Assembly (NCBI GenBank): GCA_027046245.1
Contig: JALTZJ010000019.1
Coordinates: forward strand, 1 to 64,000
Direction: 5' to 3'
Length of the DNA stretch: 64,000 bases
Source: Acidilobaceae archaeon
Lineage (GTDB): Archaea; Thermoproteota; Thermoprotei_A; Sulfolobales; Acidilobaceae
Below are positions 18,860-28,339 of the stretch, in pieces (position 1 is the stretch's first letter; each line of letters opens with the position of its first letter). The position numbers and the translations under genes were made by a program. The notes under the pieces are model-generated. The model did not search any database, was not told the origin of the DNA, and worked only from the letters and a program-made list of their open reading frames with translations.

Positions 18860-20020
18860 TTAGGCTGGTTTAGCTGGCTTGTATATTGTTGTGTATGCAT
18901 AGAGTAGTGCTGCTCCTATGAGTACTAATGTAGCGGTTATAGTGTAGATGAAGAGTGCTTGACTCGCAGTGTTTACGTTTACGTTGAGCAGGCTTACAGC
19001 CTGCTCCAGGGCTGCTCTTTCCTGTGGCGGCAGATTCTCGAGTATCGCCTGGTAGTCCGCTATGAAGTATGGGTACTGGCTGAAGGCGTTAAGGTACTCT
19101 CCTGCCGGCACAGTGACTATGGCTGCTGCCGCCGCAGCTACTAGCAGGGGCTTCGCCCTGGTTATGCCTGCTTTCAGGGCGTAGCCTATGGCTGCTAGCT
19201 GGACTAGCCATAGTAGCACTTTGAGTGCCAGCAGCCATGATAGGTTGAGGGCCGGCTCTCCCCCTATGCCTAGGCCCCCAAATATATTGTTGAACTTGTA
19301 CTCTACCGTACGGAGGCTCCAGCCATACCATAGACCGGCTAGAGCTACTAGTACTAGCATCGCGATGGCCGGTTTAAGGTAAAGACGCGCTATCTCGCTT
19401 CTACCCTTTAGGGCGGCCCAGCCAGCGGCGGCTATCAGGGTTAGGGCTAGGCTCGCCGTTATACTCTTGACGTAGAGGGGCCAGAGGTGTGGATTCCCTA
19501 GGAGCGCCTTCAAGGGGTTCAATACTATCTGGTTCAGCCCCTGTATTTCTACTCCCACGGGTTCGTTGAGCTGGGCGAACACGCTCCTAAAGCCTAGAGG
19601 TATTAGGAGTGCGCTTGCTGCTAGGAGGATGCCGAAGGCGTTGTGTATTCTGGGTTCTAGTTTGTTCCAGCCGTAGTAGTATGCTGTGAGGCTTAGGAAG
19701 TGGAGCGCTATCATTGCTATAGCGAAGGCGAAGTTGTATAGTGCTATCTTCCCTGCTAGCCCCACGAACTCTGGGTAGTAGCTTAGCAGGTATACTGTGA
19801 AGGCTGTTCCGAAGACGCCGCCCAGGGCGTAGGTTGCAGCGTAGAAGCGGAGGAGCCTGTAAGCCTCCTCCTTCAGTTCGGGCCTCCCCCACTTCTCGCT
19901 CAGCACCTTTAGTATAGGTGCTAGCACGCTGATACCGATACCTAGGTTAACGAGGACTATGTGAATGCCGAAGCTGAATGCAAGCCAGAATACTGCAGCC
20001 TCCTGCATAGCCCCCTTCAC
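18860..20020 (-). CDS. second cytochrome bd oxidase subunit, CydA' type (CydA paralogue)
   Basis: CydA-like N-terminus (FWLAFSFGIHIVLVNLGIGISVLAPIL), YYYGW after the TM segment; located 4 bp after CydA; appears to lack the conserved E pair of the CydA quinone/proton site. Confidence 0.75.
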   Translation of the reverse strand: MKGAMQEAAVFWLAFSFGIHIVLVNLGIGISVLAPILKVLSEKWGRPELKEEAYRLLRFYAATYALGGVFGTAFTVYLLSYYPEFVGLAGKIALYNFAFAIAMIALHFLSLTAYYYGWNKLEPRIHNAFGILLAASALLIPLGFRSVFAQLNEPVGVEIQGLNQIVLNPLKALLGNPHLWPLYVKSITASLALTLIAAAGWAALKGRSEIARLYLKPAIAMLVLVALAGLWYGWSLRTVEYKFNNIFGGLGIGGEPALNLSWLLALKVLLWLVQLAAIGYALKAGITRAKPLLVAAAAAAIVTVPAGEYLNAFSQYPYFIADYQAILENLPPQERAALEQAVSLLNVNVNTASQALFIYTITATLVLIGAALLYAYTTIYKPAKPA

Positions 20021-20024
20021 CCCC

Positions 20025-21671
20025 TCACCTCCAGAGGAACCTCCAGACAGCCCAAGCCAGCACAGCGAGAAGCACCACTAGGTAGATGCCTATGAGGGCT
20101 AGACTCAGCATGTCCGGGCCGGCCGGGTTAGCAGCCTCAGCTGGGGTGAAGATCCCATAAATAGTGAAGGGCTTCCTGCCCACCTCCCTCACTACCCAGC
20201 CTAGAGTGCTGACTAACTGGGCCATGACGGGGCTGGCTGCTATAACTGCCAAGCTCCGCTTGCCCAGTTCCCCCTTCCTGTGCAGCACCGCTGCAGCGTA
20301 GATGCTGAACAGTGCTAGAGCGACTGCCAAGCCTACCTTAGTGTAGTACGCGTAATGCACTAGTATTGGTGGCCTGCACTCGGTAACCGGGGCTCCTGGG
20401 AAGCTGCAGTAGTCCTGCGGTATCTCATCGTACTCTGGTAGGGGGGCGTTGAAGCTTCCATAGGCTAGGAACGCTACCAGCCTCTCTGGCAGGCCGAGGA
20501 GTATGTGTCTACTTATGCTTATCACCTGGTCGGTGGTTCCCTCTATTGCTGCTAGCTTCTCGGGCACGTAGTGGGCTATAACTAGCGCCTGCTCGTGACC
20601 CAGCAGGGCGCCCTGGACTACTATCGCGATCATGGCGAAGGTGAGGGCGAATTTGAGGGCCCTCAGGCTATACTCTCTGCCGGCGCCGCCGCCCCTCAAT
20701 AGTCTTAGAGCATATACACCAGCCACCGTGTAGGCGCTAACAACTACCCCTGCTCCTATTGTATGGGCCACGCTTGCCAGCCACACGGGGCTGTGGAAGG
20801 TGTAGAGTAGCGGGTCGTATACCTCTAGAGTATAATTCATTATCGCGTCTAGTACCTCGCTCACTGGTGTACCTGCAAGCTGTTGCTTTGCTTCCTCTGT
20901 GAGGAGGCCCCAGAGTATACTGTCCTCTATTCTGTAGCCGTTGGCAGCCTCCCAGAACAGCCTATATGTAACCTTTATGGGCAGGCTAGCCTCTATGAGG
21001 CCGTCGGCAGTTGTCCTCACTACTATGCCGGCTGCCGCTAGCTTCTCCGGGTCTAGTGCCTGGGCTATTTCGGGCGGCACGTACACGCTTATCCTCGGGT
21101 AGCCCTGATCGTAGAGTGCACCCTGGTCTGGAGTCCAGCCTGGTTCGAGGCCTGTAGGGGCTACCATGAAGCTGTTGACCGCCATTATCATTGCTGCACT
21201 GTACCATGCCCCCACGAATACTAGCATTGTTAGGATTAGCCTGGTCTTGTCTCCTACCTTACCCCATCCATAGTATAGGAAGTACACGAATACAACTTCC
21301 ATTATGAAGGCATAGATTTCAGCGTAGAAAGGGAAGTAAACCCATTTTCCTCCTGCTTCGGTGAAGTTAGGCCATAGTAGTATGAGGCCGAATTCTGCTG
21401 CAGTTCCCGTGGCTGCACCTACAGCGAATACGATTACGAATCCCTTCACTAACTTCCTAGCAAGGTCTAGCCAGAATCTATCCCTAGTTTTAAGGTAGAT
21501 TAACTGTGCTATGAACGCTATGAACGGTAAGCCCACTACATACTGTAGTATTATCCAGTGTACGTCTATTCCTATAGCTGAGATTAGCCTTGAACTAGCC
21601 TCGGGGTAGCTGGCCCACTGTTCTATCATGAAGCGTATAGTCTCTAGTGGGCCTGCCGGCATACTGTTCAC
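20025..21671 (-). CDS. cydA: cytochrome bd ubiquinol oxidase subunit I (CydA)
   Basis: AEIYAFIMEVVFVYFLYYGW (E99/E107-type motif), WLASVAHTIGAG, GWVVREVGRKPFTIYG; multi-pass membrane protein. Confidence 0.88.
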   Translation of the reverse strand: MNSMPAGPLETIRFMIEQWASYPEASSRLISAIGIDVHWIILQYVVGLPFIAFIAQLIYLKTRDRFWLDLARKLVKGFVIVFAVGAATGTAAEFGLILLWPNFTEAGGKWVYFPFYAEIYAFIMEVVFVYFLYYGWGKVGDKTRLILTMLVFVGAWYSAAMIMAVNSFMVAPTGLEPGWTPDQGALYDQGYPRISVYVPPEIAQALDPEKLAAAGIVVRTTADGLIEASLPIKVTYRLFWEAANGYRIEDSILWGLLTEEAKQQLAGTPVSEVLDAIMNYTLEVYDPLLYTFHSPVWLASVAHTIGAGVVVSAYTVAGVYALRLLRGGGAGREYSLRALKFALTFAMIAIVVQGALLGHEQALVIAHYVPEKLAAIEGTTDQVISISRHILLGLPERLVAFLAYGSFNAPLPEYDEIPQDYCSFPGAPVTECRPPILVHYAYYTKVGLAVALALFSIYAAAVLHRKGELGKRSLAVIAASPVMAQLVSTLGWVVREVGRKPFTIYGIFTPAEAANPAGPDMLSLALIGIYLVVLLAVLAWAVWRFLWR

Positions 21672-21732
21672 CCTTCTAAGTAACCATTATTTTTCATGAT
21701 TCTAATCAACAGTTAAAATGACTTCCTTAAAT

Positions 21733-21750
21733 GTTAACTGTTAAGTTAAC
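21733..21750. promoter_or_regulatory. GTTAAC-TGTTAA-GTTAAC operator-like repeat in the cyd/wHTH-RDD divergent spacer
   Basis: gttaactgttaagttaac, with further TTAACT/TAACTG-like elements nearby in an AT-rich spacer. Confidence 0.4.
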
Positions 21751-21939
21751 TAGTTTTAGGAGAGTACACCAGATACTTTAACAAGCGTTAATTTAGCCGC
21801 TAACTAGTGGAGTTGAAACGCATTCAACTACAATTAGTGTTCTAACTGTGGTCCCATGACTACTAGCTCCGTTTTAAAACCGCTGATTAAGAGGCGTTAG
21901 ATATGCGGCCCGTGGTAGGCCAGACGGTGAATCGCTGCT

Positions 21940-22746
21940 TTGGCAGGCAGGCAGCAAGCTGATGAGAGCCCCCTGAGAGAGGTCTGCAACGCCGCCTGCA
22001 ACCCCGTGAGGCGTCGGATTCTAGAGGTACTGTATGAGAGCGTTGAACTGCCATACGGCGAGCTGGCACGTAGGGTAGGTATAAGCGAGAACCTGCTAAA
22101 CCATCACCTCAAAAGGCTAGGCGGGCTCGTCGAGAAGGGGGAGCAGGGCTACAAGCTAACCCTTCAGGGCCGGAGAGTCCTGGAACTTATAAGGGGGATG
22201 GAGAGGGCTCTAGGGGCTGAGCTGCGCAGCGCGGATGAGGCCCCTAGGGAGTCCGTCTCCCCCAGTATGGTCGCAAGGAGAACAATAGCTTTCCTAATAG
22301 ACCTCACGATCTTCTTCATAGCAACAGGTGCTCTACTAGACCGTACTCTACTTGCGGGGATGGCGGGTATCCTGGCAGCGCTAGCAGCATTAGACCTTCA
22401 AGGTCTCGTGGATAGTCTTCAGCTTCTAGTTGAGAGAAGCCTAATAGGCTACAGCAATGTGTTCTTTGCCAGTTACATATTCCTCACTCTTACAGAGGCC
22501 TACAAGGGGCAAACCCCCGGGAAGCACCTGCTAGGCCTGAGGGTCCTAAGAGTTGATGGAGGCAAGGTCAGCCTAGTTGAGGCGGGAATAAGGAACGCCG
22601 GCAAGATCTTCCTACTCCCCGTTGACCTGGCTCTCGGCCTCCTCCTCTACAGGAGACACGGCTACTTGAAGTTCACCGATTACTATACGAGGACTGTAGT
22701 AGTGAGGGAGAAGGGTTACACTAGGATTGAAGCGTTTGCAGGCTGA
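21940..22746 (+). CDS. winged-HTH transcriptional regulator fused to RDD-family membrane domain
   Basis: N-terminal ArsR-like HTH (CNPVRRRILEVLYESVELPYGELARRVGISENLLNHHLKRL); C-terminal RDD-like membrane domain (ARRTIAFLIDLTIFFIATG...GQTPGKHLLGLRVLRVDGGKVSL...RNAGKI). Confidence 0.75.
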   Translation: MAGRQQADESPLREVCNAACNPVRRRILEVLYESVELPYGELARRVGISENLLNHHLKRLGGLVEKGEQGYKLTLQGRRVLELIRGMERALGAELRSADEAPRESVSPSMVARRTIAFLIDLTIFFIATGALLDRTLLAGMAGILAALAALDLQGLVDSLQLLVERSLIGYSNVFFASYIFLTLTEAYKGQTPGKHLLGLRVLRVDGGKVSLVEAGIRNAGKIFLLPVDLALGLLLYRRHGYLKFTDYYTRTVVVREKGYTRIEAFAG

Positions 22747-22764
22747 ATCAGTGCTGGAGGCGGC

Positions 22765-23214
22765 TCAGCACTTCCTGTATCGGGGCTTCGCTTTGAGCCT
22801 CGGCTCGTAGACCCTTACTGCGTCCACGCCGACGACCTCTATTATCTGTGCCTCCACGTAGGGCTTCGCGGTCGCCGATACTAGATGGCCTGCTCTCGCC
22901 TCTCCAGGGCCTAGGCCCAGGGCTACGTGAAGATGAATATTGGTTCCCTCGCTGCTTCTAACCGCTGTGCCTTGGAGCGAGGCTAGCTCTATTACCCTGC
23001 CCTTCAACGGTCTAACCTCTTCAACGCAGTACTCCTGCTCTTCGGGGTTGTAGTATGCTATCTCTGCTCTTGCTAGGCCCCCTATCCCTGATATTAAGGC
23101 GAACTTCACTTCTTGGACCTCAAGTACCTCTCTTATGGCTGCGATTACTTCTTCGCCTTCCGTTACCCTGAGGACTATTACTCTTCCCGCGTATCCTAGG
23201 CTCTTCACCGTCAA
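22765..23214 (-). CDS. PPC/DUF296 domain protein
   Basis: VIVLRVTEGEEVIAAIREV, ALISGIGGLARAEIAYY, IHLHVALG, GHLVSATAKPYVEAQIIEV. Confidence 0.82.
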   Translation of the reverse strand: MTVKSLGYAGRVIVLRVTEGEEVIAAIREVLEVQEVKFALISGIGGLARAEIAYYNPEEQEYCVEEVRPLKGRVIELASLQGTAVRSSEGTNIHLHVALGLGPGEARAGHLVSATAKPYVEAQIIEVVGVDAVRVYEPRLKAKPRYRKC

Positions 23215-23223
23215 GACGGGGGT

Positions 23224-24519
23224 TCACCTCGTTATTACGTCGTGGGGCCTGACCTCGCTGACGCCCTGTGATGTTACCCTGGCTAGGCTAGCGTTCCATG
23301 CTTCCCTCAGGCTGGCTACTCCTGCGTATCCTAGAGCTGCTTGCAGGCCTCCCACGAATTCTAGTAGTACCTCTATTGCGCTGCCCTTGTAGGGTACTAG
23401 GCCTTCTACCCCCTCCTCTACTATCTTGGCCTTCCTAGTGTACCTGTCAACGCCGTACCTCCTCTCCATGGCGCCCCTGCTTGCCATGCCCCTGTATGGC
23501 TTGTATAGGCTACCTCCTATGCTCACTTTAGGAGCCGGAGCCTCGTCTGTGCCGGCTAGTAGCCTGCCTACCATGACGGTGCTAGCCCCAGCTATGATGG
23601 CTTTCGCTGCGTCGCCAGCGTTCCTTATGCCGCCGTCTGCTATGATTGGGATCTTCTCCTCGGCCCCTAGCTCCTTTAGGGCCTCGTATGCGTCCATCAC
23701 TGCGCTCAGCGTGGGCATGCTAGCCCCTGTTACTTCGCCTGTGCTGCATATGCTTCCACTGCTTATCCCCATCCTCAAGCCTGCTATCTCCTCTGCTACT
23801 GCTAGCGTGTCTAGTACTCCTTGCTTCGTGCCTAGGTTACCGGCGACCACGTCTATGTTAACCTCCTTTACTAGCCTGGCTAGGCTGCTGAGCGCCTCCC
23901 TGTTATGTAGGTGGGCTACATCTGTTACGAGGAAGTCGGCTCCAGCCTTTTCTAGGGCTCTGGCCCTGTCTATGTCGAAGGGGCTTATCGCGGCGCCGAC
24001 CCTTAGTCTCCCCTCGCCGTCGATAGTGGGGAGGGGCTTCACTAGGAGTAGCAGCTGCACTAGGGCTGAGGCCTTCCGGCCCCAGAAGCCTGTGTCATGG
24101 CCCGCCATGACGAATACTCCGCGGAACTTGCTGCCCTTGAATACTGCGGCCGCCGCGGCGCCGGTCTCCAGTAGCCTCAACTCCACGTTCTCTATAGGCT
24201 CGCTCTCGTCTACCCGTGGCACCTCGCTCCACGGGCTAGGACTCTGGTTCTTCACCCTCCTTACATTGTCTACCTGCTCCTCCAGGCTCATGTTCCTATG
24301 GATTACTCCCACGCTGCCTAGCCTGGCAAGTACTGTGGCCATCCGCCACTCGGTAACAGTGTCCATGGGGCTCGATACTAGGGGTATGCTTACCTCTATG
24401 CTCCTCGTCACCCTACTCGACACGTCTACCTCGCTGGGGTCTAGGGGTGCTAGGCCGGGTAGGATGACTACGTCGTCAAATGTTAGGAGCTCGCGTTTAA
24501 CCGAGTCCCAGCCCGCCAA
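23224..24519 (-). CDS. IMP dehydrogenase / GMP reductase family protein (IMPDH-like)
   Basis: LTFDDVVILPGLAPLDPSEVDVSSRVTR, PLVSSPMDTVTE, GISSGSICSTGEVTGASMP, ADGGIRNAGDAAKAIIAGASTVMVGRLLAGTDEAP. Confidence 0.85.
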   Translation of the reverse strand: MAGWDSVKRELLTFDDVVILPGLAPLDPSEVDVSSRVTRSIEVSIPLVSSPMDTVTEWRMATVLARLGSVGVIHRNMSLEEQVDNVRRVKNQSPSPWSEVPRVDESEPIENVELRLLETGAAAAAVFKGSKFRGVFVMAGHDTGFWGRKASALVQLLLLVKPLPTIDGEGRLRVGAAISPFDIDRARALEKAGADFLVTDVAHLHNREALSSLARLVKEVNIDVVAGNLGTKQGVLDTLAVAEEIAGLRMGISSGSICSTGEVTGASMPTLSAVMDAYEALKELGAEEKIPIIADGGIRNAGDAAKAIIAGASTVMVGRLLAGTDEAPAPKVSIGGSLYKPYRGMASRGAMERRYGVDRYTRKAKIVEEGVEGLVPYKGSAIEVLLEFVGGLQAALGYAGVASLREAWNASLARVTSQGVSEVRPHDVITR

Positions 24520-24583
24520 ACCTGTAAACCCTATTTGAGGCCCTAGGCGGGCCCCGAAGGGTATTAAGGCGTCGGGGGTTGTG

Positions 24584-25333
24584 CTATTGTGAGACCGAGA
24601 CTACGCGGCCTAGCCTGACTACCTTGTCAGGGTAGACTATTATGCCCTTGTCCGTTATCTCGAAGGGGTGCCTCTTCATGCTGTGTCTTGTGCCCCTCAT
24701 CTTCCAGACAATCAGGCTCCTTAGTAGTTCGCCGTTGACCTCGTCTAGGTCTAGCCTTATTATGCCGTCTGCGGCGTGCTCGACGCCGGGGCCGCCGAAG
24801 CCCCTCTCTGTGACGCTCACCTGGCTGACTAGTATGCTCGTAGTGCCCAGACCGCTCAGCACCCTCTTCAGCAGCATCACGGTGCGCCTAGCTAGTACCG
24901 GCTTCGCTAGGTAGAGCGTCGAGACGGAGTCGACCACGACTCTCTTGGCGCCGGTATCCCTTATGGCCTCCTTCAACACGTCTAGTAGGAGTCCTATGTC
25001 TTCGGGGTCCTGTACTACGTAGCGCTCCCTCTTCGCTGCCTCTCCCACCCCGCTCGTGAATGCGTCCACTATCGCGAACATGCCGTCTCGCTCGTAGGGT
25101 CTCACATCCCAGCCGAACTGGCTCATGTTTATCCTTACCTGCACTGGGTGCTCCTCTAGGGCCACGAATACTCCTGGGTCTCCCTGTTTCAGGCCGTTCC
25201 ATAGGTACTGGTAGCTGAATATGCTCTTGCCCGTTCCGGGGCCGCCGCTTAGGAGTACCACGTTCCTCTCGGGTATGCCTCCGTAGAGTATCTCGTCCAT
25301 CCCGGGTATCCCTGTTTTTACCCTTCTAACCAT
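24584..25333 (-). CDS. KaiC/RadA-like RecA-superfamily ATPase
   Basis: [53 protein letters not shown]. Confidence 0.88.
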   Translation of the reverse strand: MVRRVKTGIPGMDEILYGGIPERNVVLLSGGPGTGKSIFSYQYLWNGLKQGDPGVFVALEEHPVQVRINMSQFGWDVRPYERDGMFAIVDAFTSGVGEAAKRERYVVQDPEDIGLLLDVLKEAIRDTGAKRVVVDSVSTLYLAKPVLARRTVMLLKRVLSGLGTTSILVSQVSVTERGFGGPGVEHAADGIIRLDLDEVNGELLRSLIVWKMRGTRHSMKRHPFEITDKGIIVYPDKVVRLGRVVSVSQ

Positions 25334-25395
25334 CCCGAGTCACCGCCCTCCAAGGGATACACTAGTATGTAGTTTGGAGGTTATGTAGTTGCGTG

Positions 25396-26610
25396 TTACC
25401 AGCGCTTGAACCTGTATCCCGCTTCCTCTAGCTCAGCCATTACCTTCTCTAGGGCCTCTCTGCTGGGCGCCTCCATTACTATGCTCACCTTGGCGTGCCA
25501 GGGGGGTATCGCGGGGTCTGTTCTATCATGGATAACGTCTACTACGTTGCACTTGTGCCGGGCTATTATGTCTAGGATCTTCCTGAGCTCTCCGGGCCTG
25601 TCGGGTATGAAGCCCGTTATCCTGGCTAGCCTCCCCTCCCTTACTAGGCCCTTTAGTATGACTTTCTCTAGGCTCGTCAAATCCACGTTGCCACCGCTTA
25701 TCAGGGCCACTACCCTCTTGCCTTCTAGTCCCTTGACTCCTTGGAGGAGGGCTGCAACGCTGGCTGCTCCGGCTCCCTCTGCTAGTACCTTGCCGCGCTC
25801 TAGTAGCAGGTACATTGCCCTTGCTATCTCGTCTTCGTCCACCACTACTATATCGTCTACTAGTTCGCTGACTAGCTTGAAAGTGAGGTCTCCAGGCTTT
25901 TTCACTACGAGGCCGTCTGCGAGGCTGAAGGCTACTCCAACGCTGACAGGCCTACCTGCCTTCAGGCTTTCAAGCATCTTGGGCGCTGCTCTAGGCTCTA
26001 CTCCTATTACCTTGACTCCGGGTCTCCTCTGCTTTAGTACTGCTGCTACGCCGCTTATCAGGCCGCCGCCTCCTATGGGGACTATGATTGCGTCTAGGTC
26101 TCCCAGTTGCTCTAGCACTTCGAGACCTATTGTGGCGTTGCCGGCTATAACCTCCTCGTCGTTGAACGGGTGCACCAGCGGGTATCCCTTCTCCTTTGAT
26201 ATGCTCTCTGCCATCCTGAGCGCCTCGTCTACTACTTCCCCGTGTAGTACTACCTTGGCGCCGTAGCCTAGGGTTGCGTTTACCTTGGCTGGCGGAGCGT
26301 TCTCTGGCATTACTATAATAGCTTCTACTCCGTGGGCTCTAGCCGCGTATGCTACGCCCTGCGCGTGGTTCCCGGCGCTTGCTGCTACTACGCCTCTATA
26401 GCCTCTCTTCTTCAATAAGTAGACCTTGTATAGTGCCCCTCGAGCCTTGAAGCTGCCCGTCTTCTGGAGGCTTTCAAGCTTCAAGTATACCCTTGAGCCT
26501 GTGAGCCTCGATATAGTAGCACTTCTATCAAGGGGGGTCTCGTGGGCGTGCTCCATTATGATCCTGCGGGCTTCAAGGGCTAGCGATTCTATCCGGGCGG
26601 GCGACGTCAA
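25396..26610 (-). CDS. ilvA: threonine ammonia-lyase (with ACT domain)
   Basis: ETPLDRSATISRLTGSRVYLKLESLQKTGSFKARGA PLP-lysine motif; VAASAGNHAQGVAYAA; PIGGGGLISG; C-terminal ACT region. Confidence 0.9.
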   Translation of the reverse strand: MTSPARIESLALEARRIIMEHAHETPLDRSATISRLTGSRVYLKLESLQKTGSFKARGALYKVYLLKKRGYRGVVAASAGNHAQGVAYAARAHGVEAIIVMPENAPPAKVNATLGYGAKVVLHGEVVDEALRMAESISKEKGYPLVHPFNDEEVIAGNATIGLEVLEQLGDLDAIIVPIGGGGLISGVAAVLKQRRPGVKVIGVEPRAAPKMLESLKAGRPVSVGVAFSLADGLVVKKPGDLTFKLVSELVDDIVVVDEDEIARAMYLLLERGKVLAEGAGAASVAALLQGVKGLEGKRVVALISGGNVDLTSLEKVILKGLVREGRLARITGFIPDRPGELRKILDIIARHKCNVVDVIHDRTDPAIPPWHAKVSIVMEAPSREALEKVMAELEEAGYRFKRW

Positions 26611-26620
26611 AGCCCTTCAG

Positions 26621-27055
26621 TCACCCCTTACAGGCGTAGGCTACCGCCTCTACCTCGACATCGACTCCTAGGGGTAGGGCTGCGACCTGGACGACGGCCC
26701 TGGCAGGGTATGCTGGTCCCGGGAAGAACTCCTGGTAGACCTCATTGAATTCCTTAAAACGCGATATATCAGTAAGGTACACCGTGACCTTAACGACATC
26801 CCCGGGGCCCAGGCCTGCCGCTTCAAGTATAGCCATCACGTTCTGAAGGGCCCTCCTCGCCCTCTCCTTGAAGCCCCCCTCCACTACGCGGCCTGTAGCG
26901 GGATCCAGGGGGATCTGGCCTGACACGAATACCAGGCAACCTGCTTTAACGGCTTGGCTATAAGGGCCTACGGGCTGGGGGGCGGAGTCGCTTCTGACAG
27001 GTTCAACCTGCACGGTGAGTCTCGCCCTCCAAATATTGTTATCGCGGCGATCCAT
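26621..27055 (-). CDS. RidA family reactive enamine/imine deaminase
   Basis: PQPVGPYSQAVKAGCLVFVSGQIPLDPATG, PARAVVQVAALPLGVDVEVEAVA. Confidence 0.92.
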   Translation of the reverse strand: MDRRDNNIWRARLTVQVEPVRSDSAPQPVGPYSQAVKAGCLVFVSGQIPLDPATGRVVEGGFKERARRALQNVMAILEAAGLGPGDVVKVTVYLTDISRFKEFNEVYQEFFPGPAYPARAVVQVAALPLGVDVEVEAVAYACKG

Positions 27056-27151
27056 GGACTTAACACGTGGAAGACTCGGCGACGATAACTTTAGGCAACG
27101 CTAATTTCACTCCGGGACACCCACTAGATTCATTCTTGGGGCGCTGCTGCT

Positions 27152-27748
27152 ATGGCGGGCGGAGAGGCTCGCGGCCGCCGCAAGGATTATGAGGACGAGT
27201 ATTCACGTCTGTGGGACACTAGTGGAATGCTGGGTTGGCTAGCGTTGACCATGGGCGGCAACCCCTTGGTACCCTTCGTGCCCACCAGGCGCGAGAACCT
27301 GGACACCATATTCGAGGTGCTTGATCTCAAAGAGGGTGATGTGTTCTACGATCTCGGCTGTGGAGACGGGAGGGTAGTGATAGAGGCGGCGAAGCGGTAC
27401 CCGATTAAGCGTGCTGTGTGCGTCGAGACCCGGGGTGACCTCCTGGAGGAGGCACGTAGGAACGCGGAGAAGGCGGGGGTCCAGGATAAAGTGGTCTTCG
27501 TGCAGGGCGACTTCTTCAAGGTTCCTATAAGTGATGCCACCGCAGTCTACATGTACCTCTTGACTAGCGTGAATGAAGCGTTGAAGCCCAAGCTTGAGAA
27601 GGAGCTGAGGCCCGGCACCCGGGTAGTAACCCTGGACTTCCCGATTACCGGCTGGAAGCCTGTGAAGGTGGTTGAGACCACCGGGGTATGGCAGCGCAAG
27701 GTCTACCTGTATATTGTGGGGGTGAGTGACAAGCAGGGGGGAGAGTGA
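27152..27748 (+). CDS. class I SAM-dependent methyltransferase, aKMT-like (archaeal protein-lysine methyltransferase)
   Basis: VPFVPTRRENLDTIFEVLDLKEGDVFYDLGCGDGRVVIEAAKRY, MYLLTSVNEALKPKLEKELRPGTRVVTLDF. Confidence 0.75.
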   Translation: MAGGEARGRRKDYEDEYSRLWDTSGMLGWLALTMGGNPLVPFVPTRRENLDTIFEVLDLKEGDVFYDLGCGDGRVVIEAAKRYPIKRAVCVETRGDLLEEARRNAEKAGVQDKVVFVQGDFFKVPISDATAVYMYLLTSVNEALKPKLEKELRPGTRVVTLDFPITGWKPVKVVETTGVWQRKVYLYIVGVSDKQGGE

Positions 27749-27781
27749 ATCTTTAAGTCCCGGCAGCCGGGCCCCATATCC

Positions 27782-28339
27782 TTGGAGGTGCTTCCAGTCG
27801 TGGCCGGCTGCCTCGACAAGGTGGGGCCCGGCGGTAAGGCCCCGGAGATAGTGAACGTAGTTATCGAGATCCCCATGAATAGCAGCGTTAAATATGAGTT
27901 CGACAAGGACGCCTGCATGGTTAAAGTGGACCGCTTCCTCTACACCAGCATGGTCTACCCGTTCAACTACGGCTTCATACCGGGAACACTAGAGGAGGAC
28001 GGGGACCCCGTAGACGTGCTAGTCATCAGCAGGGAGCCAGTAGCGCCGGGGAGCATCATAGAGGCGGTACCCATAGGCCTCCTAGAGATGGAGGACGAGG
28101 AAGGGCCCGACAGCAAGGTAATAGCGGTTCCGAAGCCTAAGCTAGATCCATACTACAAGGAGTGGAAGGACGTGGACAGCATCCCAGAAGCCTTAAAGGA
28201 TAGGATAAAGCATTTCTTCGAGCACTACAAGGAGCTGGAGCCGGGTAAGTGGGTTAAGGTAACAGGGTGGAAAGGGGCCGAGGCGGCTAGGGAGAGGATA
28301 AAGGCTGCTATTGAGAGGGCGAGGAAGAAGGAGTCTTGA
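27782..28339 (+). CDS. ppa: inorganic pyrophosphatase
   Basis: [62 protein letters not shown]. Confidence 0.96.
   Translation: MEVLPVVAGCLDKVGPGGKAPEIVNVVIEIPMNSSVKYEFDKDACMVKVDRFLYTSMVYPFNYGFIPGTLEEDGDPVDVLVISREPVAPGSIIEAVPIGLLEMEDEEGPDSKVIAVPKPKLDPYYKEWKDVDSIPEALKDRIKHFFEHYKELEPGKWVKVTGWKGAEAARERIKAAIERARKKES

Noticed and set aside
23426-24538. 370-aa plus-strand ORF opposite the IMPDH-like gene
   Set aside because: Low-complexity Ser/Leu/Ala/Pro translation typical of antisense frames in GC-rich coding DNA; the minus strand encodes a clear IMPDH-family protein.
25406-26266. 286-aa plus-strand ORF opposite ilvA
   Set aside because: Ser/Thr-rich antisense shadow of a confidently assigned gene.
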